Counted from the stretch's first letter, positions 1 through 9,037 are shown. The stretch: DNA of 64,000 nucleotides from Litoreibacter ascidiaceicola (GCF_900129235.1 NZ_FQUV01000001.1:434001-498000); one strand, 5' to 3'. Numbers and translations are program-made. Notes: generated from the sequence alone by a model not told the origin.

Positions 1-190
1 AGACGCGGGCGGCTTGGCAGATGGCTGAATCGTCGCCCATGTAGTCGATGACGCGGATGAAGCCATGGTCGAGCACCTCGTGGGCGGTATAGAGATGCGC
101 CTCCATCCCCGGCACGGTGGCGCGCATGGTGGTGTTTTGCTGGGACCGCGCGTCGGCGATTTCCTGAGCTTGATCTGGGGAAATGGGCAT
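1..190 (-). CDS. thyX: FAD-dependent thymidylate synthase ThyX, N-terminal part (runs off the window)
   Basis: Only the first 63 codons lie in the window. The start ATG is at 188-190 and the frame is open to base 1. ThyX makes dTMP from dUMP with methylene-tetrahydrofolate and FAD-mediated hydride transfer. The N-terminal stretch reads [20 protein letters not shown] and then a run leading to QAARVS, which I recognise as the conserved start of alphaproteobacterial ThyX. The catalytic RHR-type motif would lie outside the window. The upstream region is shared with the divergent lipoprotein operon. The family is confident; completeness cannot be judged. Confidence 0.85.
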   Translation of the reverse strand, partial: MPISPDQAQEIADARSQQNTTMRATVPGMEAHLYTAHEVLDHGFIRVIDYMGDDSAICQAARV

Positions 191-274
191 GGGCGGTCTC
201 CGGCGTAAGGGGATTCGTGGGTTGAGACCATATATTGCGTCAAAGGTGGCGTATGCATCAAGATGATGTTGGGG

Positions 275-283
275 TTATCCACA
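275..283 (+). promoter_or_regulatory. Perfect DnaA-box-like 9-mer in the thyX/lipoprotein intergenic region
   Basis: The sequence TTATCCACA matches the strict DnaA box consensus. It lies about 85 bases upstream of the thyX start and 160 bases upstream of the lipoprotein start. It sits inside an imperfect inverted repeat (GGGGTTA ... TAATCCC) with one G-U pair. A single 9-mer can occur by chance in 64 kb, and no second box was found nearby, so an origin is not suggested. Confidence 0.3.
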
Positions 284-441
284 GGGTAATCCCAATTCGC
301 CGCACCTTCGGGCGATTGTTTAGCAACACTCCACAAATTCGCCCCCAAATGCTGCCGCTGGGTCGTTGACTTTTGACCGTCATCAACGGACTTTCCTACA
401 AAACGCGCCGTGAGCGCATATTCGGGCAGTGAGATATAGCT

Positions 442-1395
442 ATGATCCTTAATTCCGCCGTGAAGGCCTTTGGTATTCTTTCCGTTTCCGCGCTGATCGC
501 GTGTGGCGGCTCCGGCGACAATCCGGTGACGGGCGGCACGGTTGATACCGACGTCGATCCGACGGACCCGAATGTCGTCACCGGCCAGAAGTTTGCCTTC
601 GACAGAACGGTCGGACTGGTGGCGAACAGCATCGAGTTTCGCGAAAATGTTGCCGGTGACCCTTCGGATGACCAGTTGGTGATCAACAATATCCCGTTTG
701 ACACGACGACCGGCGAATATGACCGCACGGGCACCCTACCCAATGGTTGGGGTCTCTATCAAAACACCGAGCGTAATCTTGAGGGCCGCCTTCAGTATTT
801 TGCGGTCTTCAACCAATCCGCAACGGCCGACGTTGAAGGTGGCGTCGCGGCGTCCCCGCAATATCGCGGATCTATCGGGAACGCCGGTGCCGTAATCCGA
901 AGATCCAGCACGCCAGTTTCATTACCTGTAGCTGGCATTTTCAACTATAACGGTTCCTATTCGGGTATTCGCGAGATCGACAATGATCTGGACACCACGG
1001 GCACGGTTCCGGGTATCACTTTGGTTACCGGAGACGCACTTGTGCGCGTTGACTATGGTGACTTCGACGTAACTGGTGACATCGTCGGCTCCATTTCCAA
1101 TCGCAACGTCTACGACGTGAACGGGACCTTCTTGGGAAGCCTGTCCAATGTCAGCCTTGCAGAGGCGCTTATTGACCGCCCGACGCAAACCATCAACGAA
1201 AGCGGTGCAAGCTCGCAAGACGGCCTGCTTAGCGGCACATGGGAGGGCGTGTTCGGCGGGCCAACCGGGAATGAAATCGCTGCCTATGTGATTCTCAACG
1301 GCACCACCCCCTCCACCCCCGGCGCAACGCCCACCGACCCGGTTATCCCGGGTGTGGATGTGCGCGAGCTGGGTATTTTGTTGGTTGCCCAATAA
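442..1395 (+). CDS. TbpB-like surface lipoprotein, putative Slam cargo
   Basis: 317 residues. Residues 1-21 form a lipoprotein signal peptide with the lipobox LIAC (Cys21), followed by a Gly/Ser/Thr-rich tether. The rest is beta-rich. Near the C terminus the stretch GTWEGVFGGPTGNEIAAYVI resembles the closing strands of the 8-stranded TbpB/HpuA-type barrel, where a G-x-F-x-G-P-x-A-x-E-x-x-G pattern is typical. The next gene is a Slam translocator, the usual partner of such lipoproteins. In characterised systems the cargo is flipped to the cell surface and binds transferrin, haemoglobin, heme or similar ligands. The ligand here is unknown. The surface-lipoprotein call is an inference from lipobox, fold signature and neighbour. 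Confidence 0.65.
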   Translation: MILNSAVKAFGILSVSALIACGGSGDNPVTGGTVDTDVDPTDPNVVTGQKFAFDRTVGLVANSIEFRENVAGDPSDDQLVINNIPFDTTTGEYDRTGTLPNGWGLYQNTERNLEGRLQYFAVFNQSATADVEGGVAASPQYRGSIGNAGAVIRRSSTPVSLPVAGIFNYNGSYSGIREIDNDLDTTGTVPGITLVTGDALVRVDYGDFDVTGDIVGSISNRNVYDVNGTFLGSLSNVSLAEALIDRPTQTINESGASSQDGLLSGTWEGVFGGPTGNEIAAYVILNGTTPSTPGATPTDPVIPGVDVRELGILLVAQ

Positions 1396-1420
1396 AATCA
1401 GGCAGTGCCTCGCTCGGGGG

Positions 1421-2773
1421 ATGCGAGCACTGCTGGTTTCACATGTACTTGTTTTGGCTGGAACCGCGGGCCAGACCGCGCCCACGGTAATTTCCATTGC
1501 CGAAAGCCGTGACCTCGGTTTTCGGCTTCTGCTGCAAAAACAACCGCTGGCCGCCAAAGAAATTGCCCTAGCCTTGCTTCAACGTGATGTCGAGGACGTG
1601 AAAGCCTTGCTCATCTTATCCCGCGCAGAACGGCTTCTGGACAATAGCCAGCAAGCCAAAATCGCAGGAAAGCGCGCGTGGAAAGCGGCAACGACCTCCG
1701 AAGACCGCTTCACAGCAGCGATGCTTACCGCGCAGGCGATTTCCTCCTCCGGCAACAAGATCGGGGCCCAGTTGTGGCTGCGACGCGCGGCCGAGGTCGC
1801 ACCGAACGACAAGTTGAAATCCACCGCTGTGCGAGATTTGCGCCATGTACGCGGAACCAGCCCTCTTGCCCTGTCCCTCGATGTGTCAGTTGCACCATCA
1901 TCCAACATCAACAACGGCTCCAAATCGGACTCGATAGAAATTTTCGGCCTGCCATTTACGCTAAGTGGCGACGCGCAAGCCTTGTCGGGCGTAGAATACT
2001 CGCTTGGCGCGGCGCTATCGTACAAATTGCCACAAAGCGGCGCGTGGAACTTAACGGCCGGAGCCGTCGTTGATGCGAAACACTATACGTTGTCATCGAG
2101 CGCCAAAGCCACTGCCCCCAATGTGTCCGGTTCCGACTATGCCTTTCACCAGCTCCAGTTCAGCCTGTCAGCAAGCAGGCCTGATGCGGACCGGAGAGGC
2201 GCGACGAGCCTTTATGTCAAGACGGGACAAAACTGGTATGGCGGCTCTGTCCTGACACGCTTTGCCGGAGTTGGCGTCGGACGGCAAATCCGGTCGGGTG
2301 ACCGATCAAGCCTGAGTTTCAATCTTGGGGCAGAGCGACAATGGCGGCAAGATGCAGCACTTCGGTCGGCTGATGTCGTAAACTTTTCAACCACTTGGGC
2401 GCATGGTCTAAAGAACGGCAGCAGCCTTTGGGTGACCGGATATGCCAGTGACACTTCATCGAAATCCACCGCCATCGCGCAAGAAACCTTCGGCGCACGT
2501 ATCCGCTATGCGCATGGCAAACCGATCTTCGCATCCACCAACCTGGAATTGTCACTTGGGTATGAACAAAAGTCTTTTGACCGCGCGCAATTCCCTTTCG
2601 CGAGGCGCGAGGACGATACGGTTAGCGCCTCGGCCACGATGATCTTCAACAACCTCGACTATATGGGCTTCGCCCCCACTGCAGAAGTCAGTGCAAAGCG
2701 CACGACTTCCACGCTGGGGCAGTTCGATGTCGAAGACCTTGGTGTGAAGCTCGGATTGCGGTCGACCTTCTGA
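1421..2773 (+). CDS. Surface lipoprotein assembly modifier (Slam, type XI secretion), DUF560 barrel
   Basis: About 450 residues from ATG 1421. This start gives a good Sec signal peptide (MRALLVSHVLVLAGTAGQTA). An upstream ATG at 1352 is possible but would overlap the lipoprotein by 44 bases and adds a non-signal-like stretch; the Shine-Dalgarno sequence is poor for both. Residues about 25-140 are helical and TPR-like (LLQKQPLAAKEIALALL). From about residue 150 the chain becomes alternating beta strands ending in LRSTF, typical of an outer-membrane barrel; it opens with LSLDVSVAPSSNINNGS, the recognisable start of the Slam C-terminal (DUF560) domain. Slam proteins move specific lipoproteins across the outer membrane. 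The preceding lipoprotein gene is the obvious substrate. Confidence 0.75.
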   Translation: MRALLVSHVLVLAGTAGQTAPTVISIAESRDLGFRLLLQKQPLAAKEIALALLQRDVEDVKALLILSRAERLLDNSQQAKIAGKRAWKAATTSEDRFTAAMLTAQAISSSGNKIGAQLWLRRAAEVAPNDKLKSTAVRDLRHVRGTSPLALSLDVSVAPSSNINNGSKSDSIEIFGLPFTLSGDAQALSGVEYSLGAALSYKLPQSGAWNLTAGAVVDAKHYTLSSSAKATAPNVSGSDYAFHQLQFSLSASRPDADRRGATSLYVKTGQNWYGGSVLTRFAGVGVGRQIRSGDRSSLSFNLGAERQWRQDAALRSADVVNFSTTWAHGLKNGSSLWVTGYASDTSSKSTAIAQETFGARIRYAHGKPIFASTNLELSLGYEQKSFDRAQFPFARREDDTVSASATMIFNNLDYMGFAPTAEVSAKRTTSTLGQFDVEDLGVKLGLRSTF

Positions 2774-2774
2774 C

Positions 2775-3689
2775 ATGACCGAGCGCCTCCCCACGACCCG
2801 CCGCCTAGAGCGCGCTCTTGGCGACTTTGTTCGCACGCGGATGCAAGGGGGCATGGGCGAACTGCTCATGTTTTTCCTCAAGCAAGGCTGGGCGGCGCTG
2901 TTCGGGTTGCTGTTCATCATCGCTCTGATCGGGACCAAGCTGATCTGGCAGGACGACTGGGCGTTGCAGCGCTATGACGGGCTGTTCATCTTTGCGGTCA
3001 CCACGCAGATTGCCATGCTCTATTTCAAGCTGGAGACATGGGACGAAGCGCGGGTGATCTTGCTGTTCCACATCACCGGCACCGCGATGGAGCTGTTCAA
3101 AATCCGAATGGGATCATGGTCTTACCCCGAACCCGGATTGTTCGTGCTGGGCGGCGTGCCGATGTTTTCGGGGTTCATGTATGCCTCCATCGGCAGTTAC
3201 ATCGCGCGGGTGATCCGCATTTTCCACATGCGGTTTGCGCCCTACCCGCCCTTGTGGGTGACCTTCGTGTTTGGTGCCGCCATCTACGTGAATTTCTTCG
3301 CGCATCACTACACGATCGACATCCGGCTGGGGCTGTTCGCCGCGTCGCTGATCCTGTTCGCCCGCACCCGCATCTGGTTCTACGCGGGCCAAACCCCGCG
3401 CTGGATGCCGATGCCGGTGGCCGCGTTCCTATGCGCCTTCGTCGTGTGGATCGCCGAGAACGTCGGCACCATGACAGGCACGTGGATTTATGCAGGGCAG
3501 TCGGCGTTGCAGATGGTCAGCTTTGCCAAGATGGGATCGTGGTATCTGCTGCTATGGGTGGCGTTTGTGACCGTCACGCTGGTGTCGCGCAAGGCATTGT
3601 CGCGCCACGCCATTCAGCCGGAGCTTCGGCCCTCGCCATCCGCGCCAGAGGCGCTAGACTATCAGGGACAGCAAACAAGGAGTCCCTGA
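2775..3689 (+). CDS. DUF817 family integral membrane protein
   Basis: 304 residues with about eight hydrophobic segments. The conserved run [19 protein letters not shown] and the segments [17 protein letters not shown] and [15 protein letters not shown] are ones I associate with DUF817. The family has no assigned function; the Trp/Tyr/His-rich loops between segments could bind a cofactor or metal, but that is only a guess. The gene starts one base after the Slam stop codon and its own stop overlaps the next start (TGATG), so it is transcribed with the lipoprotein-Slam pair and gloA. Whether it belongs to surface-lipoprotein biology is not known. Confidence 0.7.
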   Translation: MTERLPTTRRLERALGDFVRTRMQGGMGELLMFFLKQGWAALFGLLFIIALIGTKLIWQDDWALQRYDGLFIFAVTTQIAMLYFKLETWDEARVILLFHITGTAMELFKIRMGSWSYPEPGLFVLGGVPMFSGFMYASIGSYIARVIRIFHMRFAPYPPLWVTFVFGAAIYVNFFAHHYTIDIRLGLFAASLILFARTRIWFYAGQTPRWMPMPVAAFLCAFVVWIAENVGTMTGTWIYAGQSALQMVSFAKMGSWYLLLWVAFVTVTLVSRKALSRHAIQPELRPSPSAPEALDYQGQQTRSP

Positions 3690-4123
3690 TGAAAGTCGAA
3701 TTTCTGCACACCATGGTCCGCGTCAAGGATCTGGATAAGTCGATCGAATTCTACAAAATGCTTGGCCTGATCGAGCGCCGCCGTATGGAAAACGAAGGTG
3801 GCCGGTTCACACTGGTGTTCCTGTGCCCACCGGATCAGGCAGACGGGCGCGCCGATGTGGAGCTGACCTACAACTGGGATGGCGATGACGGCTTGCCGTC
3901 TGACGGGCGCCACTTTGGCCACCTCGCCTACCGCGTCGAGAATATCTACGAGATGTGCCAGAAGCTGATGGACGCGGGCGTCACCATCAACCGGCCACCG
4001 CGGGACGGGCATATGGCGTTTGTGCGCTCGCCCGACAACATCTCGATCGAGCTGCTGCAGATGGGTGATGCCCTGCCCGCCCAAGAGCCTTGGGCGTCGA
4101 TGGAAAACACCGGGCACTGGTAA
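3689..4123 (+). CDS. gloA: Lactoylglutathione lyase (glyoxalase I)
   Basis: 144 residues. Converts the hemithioacetal of methylglyoxal and glutathione to S-lactoylglutathione. The VOC/glyoxalase fold is clear: [19 protein letters not shown] at the start carries the first metal-binding His, GHLAYRV the central His, and [11 protein letters not shown] the C-terminal Glu. The start ATG overlaps the DUF817 stop by one base and is preceded by AGGAG seven bases upstream. Any frame upstream of this start is out of register with DUF817 and not a gene. Length fits bacterial Ni/Zn glyoxalase I. Confidence 0.88.
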   Translation: MKVEFLHTMVRVKDLDKSIEFYKMLGLIERRRMENEGGRFTLVFLCPPDQADGRADVELTYNWDGDDGLPSDGRHFGHLAYRVENIYEMCQKLMDAGVTINRPPRDGHMAFVRSPDNISIELLQMGDALPAQEPWASMENTGHW

Positions 4124-4130
4124 GCCTGTT

Positions 4131-4161
4131 GCCTTGGCCCGTCAGAAGGCGCGGCCAAGGC
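4131..4161 (+). terminator. Hairpin after the lipoprotein-Slam-DUF817-gloA operon
   Basis: A perfect 9-base inverted repeat, GCCTTGGCC (4131-4139) and GGCCAAGGC (4153-4161), begins eight bases after the gloA stop. There is no U-run after it, so intrinsic termination is uncertain; it may be an mRNA 3'-end stabilising stem. Confidence 0.4.
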
Positions 4162-4248
4162 CACCTTATGCGACTTTGATCTTGAACAAAGCACCCTGCC
4201 CCGCCTCCGTGCTAGCAAATGGCCGAGCGTTTTCGGGAGGAGGCACGC

Positions 4249-4785
4249 ATGACTGTATTAATCATTTACGCGACCATCGAGGGACAGACGGGAAAAGTCG
4301 CCCGATTTATCGAGGCCCAGCTCAACTCCGCAGGGCACGAAACGCGGCTGGTCGATGCGGCGGACAAGCTGGTGGATGTGTCGTTTGACGGCATCGACAA
4401 GGTCATACTGGCGGCCCCCGTGCATGAGCGACGTCATCCCAAGCCGTTCGAGACGCTGATCACCTCGGCGCATCGGGACCTGAATGCGCGCGACACGTTG
4501 CTGCTGTCGATCAGCATGAACGCGGCGTTCCCCGAAGGACATGAAGAGGCGCAGGATTACGTCGACGAGATGATGCTGCGCACGGGCGTGAAGCCCCGGA
4601 CCGTCGCGCTGGTCGCAGGCGCCGTGCGCAACCACCGCTACGACTACTACGCCAGCCAAGTGCTGCGCCATGTGGTGCTGCGCGACCGCGAGTTTGATCC
4701 CGGAGCAGAGAGCCACGAGTTCACTGATTGGGACGCGTTAAAAGCCACCGTGGCGGGGTTCATCGACGCCCCTGCGAGCGCCTAG
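4249..4785 (+). CDS. Flavodoxin-domain protein, HemG-like
   Basis: 178 residues from ATG 4249, which follows a good GGGAGGAGG Shine-Dalgarno; a start at 4219 would lie upstream of this site. The N terminus TVLIIYATIEGQTGKVA is the FMN phosphate-binding loop of the flavodoxin fold, and VALVAGAVRNHRYDYY with EFTDWDALKA resembles the C-terminal half of the HemG-type protoporphyrinogen oxidase/menaquinone-dependent flavodoxin family. The enzymatic role is not proven: many Rhodobacteraceae use other routes for heme, and this protein may be a general flavodoxin-like quinone reductase. It ends 10 bases from the convergent Mth938-like gene. Confidence 0.6.
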   Translation: MTVLIIYATIEGQTGKVARFIEAQLNSAGHETRLVDAADKLVDVSFDGIDKVILAAPVHERRHPKPFETLITSAHRDLNARDTLLLSISMNAAFPEGHEEAQDYVDEMMLRTGVKPRTVALVAGAVRNHRYDYYASQVLRHVVLRDREFDPGAESHEFTDWDALKATVAGFIDAPASA

Positions 4786-4795
4786 AGCGCGACTT

Positions 4796-5149
4796 CTAAA
4801 CCGGAATAAGCGCAGCTGCGACGCGGCGGCCTTCGGAGAGCAGCACGTTGTAGGTGCGGCAGGCGGTTGGGGTTGCCATCAGCTCCACGCCGATTTCGAC
4901 CTCGTCCAGCGCGTCGCGCAGGGCTTTGGGGATGTGGGTGATCTCGGGGCCGGTGCCGATAAACAATACGTCGAGCAGCTTGGCACGGCTCAGGATCGTT
5001 TCGCGGTCGTCGAAGCCGCCCCACGCGAACCGCTCGGTCGGGAGCAACAACTGGCCGCCCTGCACCACCTCGCCACCGATGCGAAAGAACCCCGGACCGT
5101 AGCCGTCGATCGGGGGTGCGATATCATAGGTGATTTCTGTCAGGCGCAT
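4796..5149 (-). CDS. Mth938-like (DUF498/NDUFAF3-type) small protein
   Basis: 117 residues, last gene of the yajC-secD-secF-tauE operon. Start chosen at ATG 5149 (MRLTEITYD), four bases after the TauE stop; an extension upstream lacks support. The pattern GYGPGFFRIGGEVVQGG, LFIGTGPEI and MATPTACRTYNVLLSEGRRV is that of the Mth938-like fold, related to the mitochondrial complex I assembly factor NDUFAF3. Alphaproteobacteria often keep it next to secDF, which has led to suggestions of a role in membrane protein or complex I biogenesis. Function is otherwise unknown. Confidence 0.75.
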   Translation of the reverse strand: MRLTEITYDIAPPIDGYGPGFFRIGGEVVQGGQLLLPTERFAWGGFDDRETILSRAKLLDVLFIGTGPEITHIPKALRDALDEVEIGVELMATPTACRTYNVLLSEGRRVAAALIPV

Positions 5150-5153
5150 GGTG

Positions 5154-5906
5154 TCAGTCCCAGAGTGGCAGGCCCATAAGAATGGCCGCCGCAATTATGG
5201 CATAAGCGATATTGCGGTAAAACACCTCAAAACGCGGAATAAAGATCGCCTGCCCCAGCTTGGCCCCGATACCGTAGGGAATAAGCAGGATTACGCCGAG
5301 GATAATCGCCTCGGTGGTCAGAATGCCTTGCAGCGCCATGCTGGGGAGCAGCAACAGGCTGCTGATGGTCAGGAACACCAGAGAATTGGCGCGGACCCGT
5401 GCGACCGGCTCGGAGCCGCTGAGTTGGAAGAGAAGCATCACCGGACCCAAGAGCCCCGTGGCCCCGCCGATGAAGCCTGTGGCGACGCCGATGCCCGCTT
5501 GCGTGCTGCGCAGTGACGACAGTTTTTGCCGCCAACCGCTCATCAACGCGGCCAGCGTGATCGCGGCCACGATCAGCACCGCCCAGCGGATATGGGTGAC
5601 GTCACTGGTGCGCAGCAGGTAGATGCCGATGGGCGCGCCGAGCACGGAGAAGGCGATCATCGTCAGCACGGACGGTCGGTCCATTTGCGGCCACGCGCGC
5701 GGGACCAGCGTGACCAAGGACGCAAGGGCGGAGACGGAGAAGGAGGCGACCGCAAGCTCCGGCACCCAGAAGATCGTGGCGACCGGCATGAAGATCAGCG
5801 CCGCGCCGAAGCCTGCAAACCCGTAGACGATGCCCGCGATGATGGTGATACAGGTGACCCAGCCCAAGCCCGGTTGGGCAAGGGCTGGAGCCAGAAAATC
5901 AAGCAT
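5154..5906 (-). CDS. TauE/SafE-family membrane permease
   Basis: 250 residues with about eight transmembrane segments. The halves contain GFAGFGAALIFMP and GFIGGATGLLGPVMLLF, the duplicated Gly-rich signature of the sulfite exporter TauE/SafE (YfcA) family, which moves sulfite, sulfoacetate or other small anions. Start taken at ATG 5906 (MLDFLAPALAQPG), overlapping the end of secF by eight bases; upstream codons are inside secF. Substrate cannot be told: no sulfur-metabolism genes are adjacent, and the gene rides in the sec operon. Confidence 0.8.
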   Translation of the reverse strand: MLDFLAPALAQPGLGWVTCITIIAGIVYGFAGFGAALIFMPVATIFWVPELAVASFSVSALASLVTLVPRAWPQMDRPSVLTMIAFSVLGAPIGIYLLRTSDVTHIRWAVLIVAAITLAALMSGWRQKLSSLRSTQAGIGVATGFIGGATGLLGPVMLLFQLSGSEPVARVRANSLVFLTISSLLLLPSMALQGILTTEAIILGVILLIPYGIGAKLGQAIFIPRFEVFYRNIAYAIIAAAILMGLPLWD

Positions 5907-6867
5907 CGATGTTGGCGTATTGCCCGCCAGCGTTCGGGTCTTTCTTGGACCAGTCGCGCTTGACGCCAAGGAACAGCAGGATCGTTGAGGCCACGAAGAT
6001 CGACGAGTATGTCCCGACGATAATGCCCCAGATCATCGCGAACACGAAGCCACGGATCACGTCGCCGCCCAGCACGAACAGCGCGATCAGCGCCAGCAAA
6101 GTGGTGACCGAGGTCATCATGGTGCGCGACAGGGTCTCGTTGATCGACAGGTTCAGCACCTCGGACAGGTCCTTGGTTTTATACTTGCGCAGGTTCTCGC
6201 GGACGCGATCGAAGACCACCACGGTGTCGTTGATCGAATAGCCGACAATGGTCAGCAGGGCCGCAATGATGGCGAGGTCGAACTTGATTTGCAGCTCCGA
6301 GAAGATGCCGAGTGTCAGCACCACGTCATGCACCAATGCGACCACGGCACCGACCGCAAACTGCCATTCGAAACGCAGCCAGATGTAGATCAGCACGGCG
6401 GTGATCGCGAGGATCACGGCGATGGCGGCGGTCTGGATCAACTCGCCCGAGACCTTGGGACCAACGGATTCAACCGACGGAAAGGTGATCTGCGGATCAA
6501 TGGTTTGCAAGGCCGCCTCGACCGCGGCGATGGTTTCTGCCGTGACGGACTCGTCGCCCTCTTGGGCTTCGATACGGACCATGGCGACGTTCTGGTCATC
6601 GGCGAAGGTCGGATCGAACACCTCGGTGATCGACACATCGCCCAAGCCCGCAGGCTCAAGTGCAGCACGGTAGGCGGCCACGTCCACAGGTTGCGCGCTT
6701 TCGGTGCGGATCGTTGTGCCGCCACGGAAGTCGATGCCGTAGTTGAGGCCCTGGATCAGGAAGGACGCGAAGCCGATCACGATCAGCAGCGCCGAGATAC
6801 CCAGCCAGAGCTTCCATTTGCCGAAGAAATCCCAAGATGTCTCGGAGGGGACGAGTTTCAATCGCAT
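5899..6867 (-). CDS. secF: Protein translocase subunit SecF
   Basis: 322 residues. SecF with SecD and YajC uses the proton motive force to pull preproteins through SecYEG. The start MRLKLVPSETSWDFFGKWK, the GIDFRGGT motif after the first membrane segment, a periplasmic domain, then five more membrane helices with SINDTVVVFDRVRENLRKYK are all diagnostic. Three bases separate it from secD. Complete and ordinary in length. Confidence 0.97.
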   Translation of the reverse strand: MRLKLVPSETSWDFFGKWKLWLGISALLIVIGFASFLIQGLNYGIDFRGGTTIRTESAQPVDVAAYRAALEPAGLGDVSITEVFDPTFADDQNVAMVRIEAQEGDESVTAETIAAVEAALQTIDPQITFPSVESVGPKVSGELIQTAAIAVILAITAVLIYIWLRFEWQFAVGAVVALVHDVVLTLGIFSELQIKFDLAIIAALLTIVGYSINDTVVVFDRVRENLRKYKTKDLSEVLNLSINETLSRTMMTSVTTLLALIALFVLGGDVIRGFVFAMIWGIIVGTYSSIFVASTILLFLGVKRDWSKKDPNAGGQYANIDA

Positions 6868-6870
6868 GGC

Positions 6871-8541
6871 TTAGACCTCGATCTGTTTGGGGCGGCGGCG
6901 TTCGAACCAGAACACGATGATCAGGCGCGTCACGTAGATCGCGGTGAAGACCGATGTCATGATGCCAAGGCCCAGCGTCACGGAGAAGCCGCGAACAGGG
7001 CCGGAGCCCATCACGAACAGGATAACGGCCACGATGAATGTGGTAACGTTGGCGTCGAGAATGGCCGACAGGGCCTTTTCGTAGCCCAGTTCGATCGCGC
7101 GGGCGGGGCCTTTGGAGGTTTTAAGCTCCTCGCGGATACGCTCGAACACCAGCACGTTGGCATCGACCGCCATACCGATTGTCAGCACGATGCCCGCGAT
7201 ACCCGGCAAGGTCAGCGTGGCCCCGATCAGGGACAGCAGGCCGAAGATCAGCCCCACGTTGATGATCAGCGCGATATTGGCGAAGAGGCCGAAGGTGCCG
7301 TAGCTGAGGAACATGAAGACCAGCACGCCGATGAAGGCGATGATGCAGGCGATTTTGCCGGCGTCGATGCTGTCTTGACCCAGTTCAGGCCCGACGGTGC
7401 GTTCTTCAAGGAATGTCATTTCGGCAGGCAAGGCGCCCGCGCGCAGCAGCACGGCGAGGTTGGTGGATTCTTCCACCGTGAAATTGCCGCTGATTTGACC
7501 GGAGCCGCCAAGGATCGCCTCGCGTATAACGGGCGCAGAGATCACTTCGTTGTCGAGCACGATAGCAAACGGCGCGCCGACGTTTTCGCTGGTGAAGACG
7601 CCGAACTTGCGTCCACCGGATGTGTCAAAGCGGAAGGTCACGGAAGGGCTGCCGTTCTGGTCAAAAGCGGGCTGCGCGTTGGCCAGATCCTCGCCCGTCA
7701 CGACAGGGGTTTGCTCCAGAATGTAGAACGTGCCTTGCTCTTGAGGGTCGATGGACGGCACCAGAATTTGGCGGCCAGACACGCGCTCGTTCGGGTTAGA
7801 GGTCCGTGTGATGACCGGATGGAAGGTCAGCTTGGCGGTGGTGCCGATCAGCTCTTTCAACTCGGTCGCGGAGCCGATGCCCGGCACCTGAATAAGGATG
7901 CGGCGGTCGCCCTGGCGTTGGATGGTCGGCTCGCGGGTGCCAGCCTCGTCCACGCGGCGGCGGATGATTTCGAGCGATTGCTGCATGGTGCGGTCATCGG
8001 TGGCAACACGTTCCGCATCCGACAGCGTTACCGTCAGGATGTCGCCCTGCCCCGACACTTCGATGTCGTTGCTGCCCGCACCCGTCAGGCTGACCACAGG
8101 GGTCGCCAATTCACGCACAAGGCGGATGGCCTCCTGCATTCCGGCGGGGTTCGAGATTTTGACGCTCAGCGTGCCGGGGGCGGCGTTCTGGCGGCGGATG
8201 GTGCCCACGGTATCGCGGGCGTCCCGCAAGGCGTCGCGCACCTCCGGCCAGTAACCGTCCATGCGGCTGTCATAGACGTCTTCAACATTCACCTCGGCCA
8301 GCAAATGCGCCCCGCCCCGAAGGTCGAGACCCAGATTGACCAGCCCTGACGGCAGGAACCCCGGCCAGCCAGCGGCGTCCGCTGTAAGTTCCGGGGTGGC
8401 CGCCGCCCCCGCGTCGAGCGCGGTTACGGCGTCGTTGTGCTTTTCAACGGTCGGATAGAAGCCGTTGGGCAGCGCCAACGCCAACCCCACAAGCACCGTC
8501 AGCAGGATCATCACCCGCTGCCAGGAAGACATCTGAAGCAT
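6871..8541 (-). CDS. secD: Protein translocase subunit SecD
   Basis: 556 residues. First membrane helix near residues 5-25, the motif LGLDLRGGAHLL, a large periplasmic region (P1 base and head) with a LGQDSIDAGK stretch before the membrane part, and the helix-4 signature VLVFERIREELK. It is the RND-type partner of SecF, powering late steps of Sec export. The three-base gaps to yajC and secF indicate one transcript. A long open frame on the opposite strand across this gene (6289-8349) is a codon-bias shadow. Confidence 0.97.
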   Translation of the reverse strand: MLQMSSWQRVMILLTVLVGLALALPNGFYPTVEKHNDAVTALDAGAAATPELTADAAGWPGFLPSGLVNLGLDLRGGAHLLAEVNVEDVYDSRMDGYWPEVRDALRDARDTVGTIRRQNAAPGTLSVKISNPAGMQEAIRLVRELATPVVSLTGAGSNDIEVSGQGDILTVTLSDAERVATDDRTMQQSLEIIRRRVDEAGTREPTIQRQGDRRILIQVPGIGSATELKELIGTTAKLTFHPVITRTSNPNERVSGRQILVPSIDPQEQGTFYILEQTPVVTGEDLANAQPAFDQNGSPSVTFRFDTSGGRKFGVFTSENVGAPFAIVLDNEVISAPVIREAILGGSGQISGNFTVEESTNLAVLLRAGALPAEMTFLEERTVGPELGQDSIDAGKIACIIAFIGVLVFMFLSYGTFGLFANIALIINVGLIFGLLSLIGATLTLPGIAGIVLTIGMAVDANVLVFERIREELKTSKGPARAIELGYEKALSAILDANVTTFIVAVILFVMGSGPVRGFSVTLGLGIMTSVFTAIYVTRLIIVFWFERRRPKQIEV

Positions 8542-8544
8542 GGT

Positions 8545-8865
8545 TTATTTCGCCGGTTCGGTTTTGCTGACCACGGAAGCCAAGGTCGATTTGATCACGC
8601 GCACTTTGACGCCTTCCGCGATTTCGACTTCAACTTCGCCGTCTTCTTTGACTTTGGACACTTTGCCCACGATGCCGCCTTGGGTGATCACCTGATCGCC
8701 ACGACGCACGGCTTCAACCATGGCTTGGTGGTCTTTGAGCTTCTTCTGCTGAGGGCGGATCAGCAAGAAATACATGATCGCGAAAATCAGGATGAGGGGG
8801 ATGAATGAAGTGAAAGCGCTTCCTGCGCCTCCGGCGGCCTGTGCGTAGGCAGGTGTGACGAACAT
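8545..8865 (-). CDS. yajC: Preprotein translocase subunit YajC
   Basis: 106 residues: a short N-terminal segment, one transmembrane helix (FIPLILIFAIMYFLLIRPQQ) and the typical RPQQKKLKDHQ and GDQVITQGGIVGKV motifs of the cytosolic tail. YajC associates with SecDF at the translocon. First gene of the operon; its promoter should lie in 8866-9037, shared with the divergent serS. Confidence 0.95.
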   Translation of the reverse strand: MFVTPAYAQAAGGAGSAFTSFIPLILIFAIMYFLLIRPQQKKLKDHQAMVEAVRRGDQVITQGGIVGKVSKVKEDGEVEVEIAEGVKVRVIKSTLASVVSKTEPAK

Positions 8866-9037
8866 CTGCAGTCCTTTATCTATGGGCCAAGAGCGGCCTT
8901 TGTCAGTTGCGCCGCACCCTACCTTCGGGGCCTAGGGGCCGCAAGGCGGGTTCAGTCGGAAAATATAGGTTCAATTGGTCTTTGTGATGAGGCATATGGG
9001 GCCTCACGATCAACTTTTGAATAAGGACGAGACAGAG

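Noticed and set aside
6289-8349. 686-codon open frame on the plus strand
   Set aside because: It is the exact complement of secD and part of secF and translates to His/Asp/Gln/Arg-rich sequence, a codon-bias shadow.
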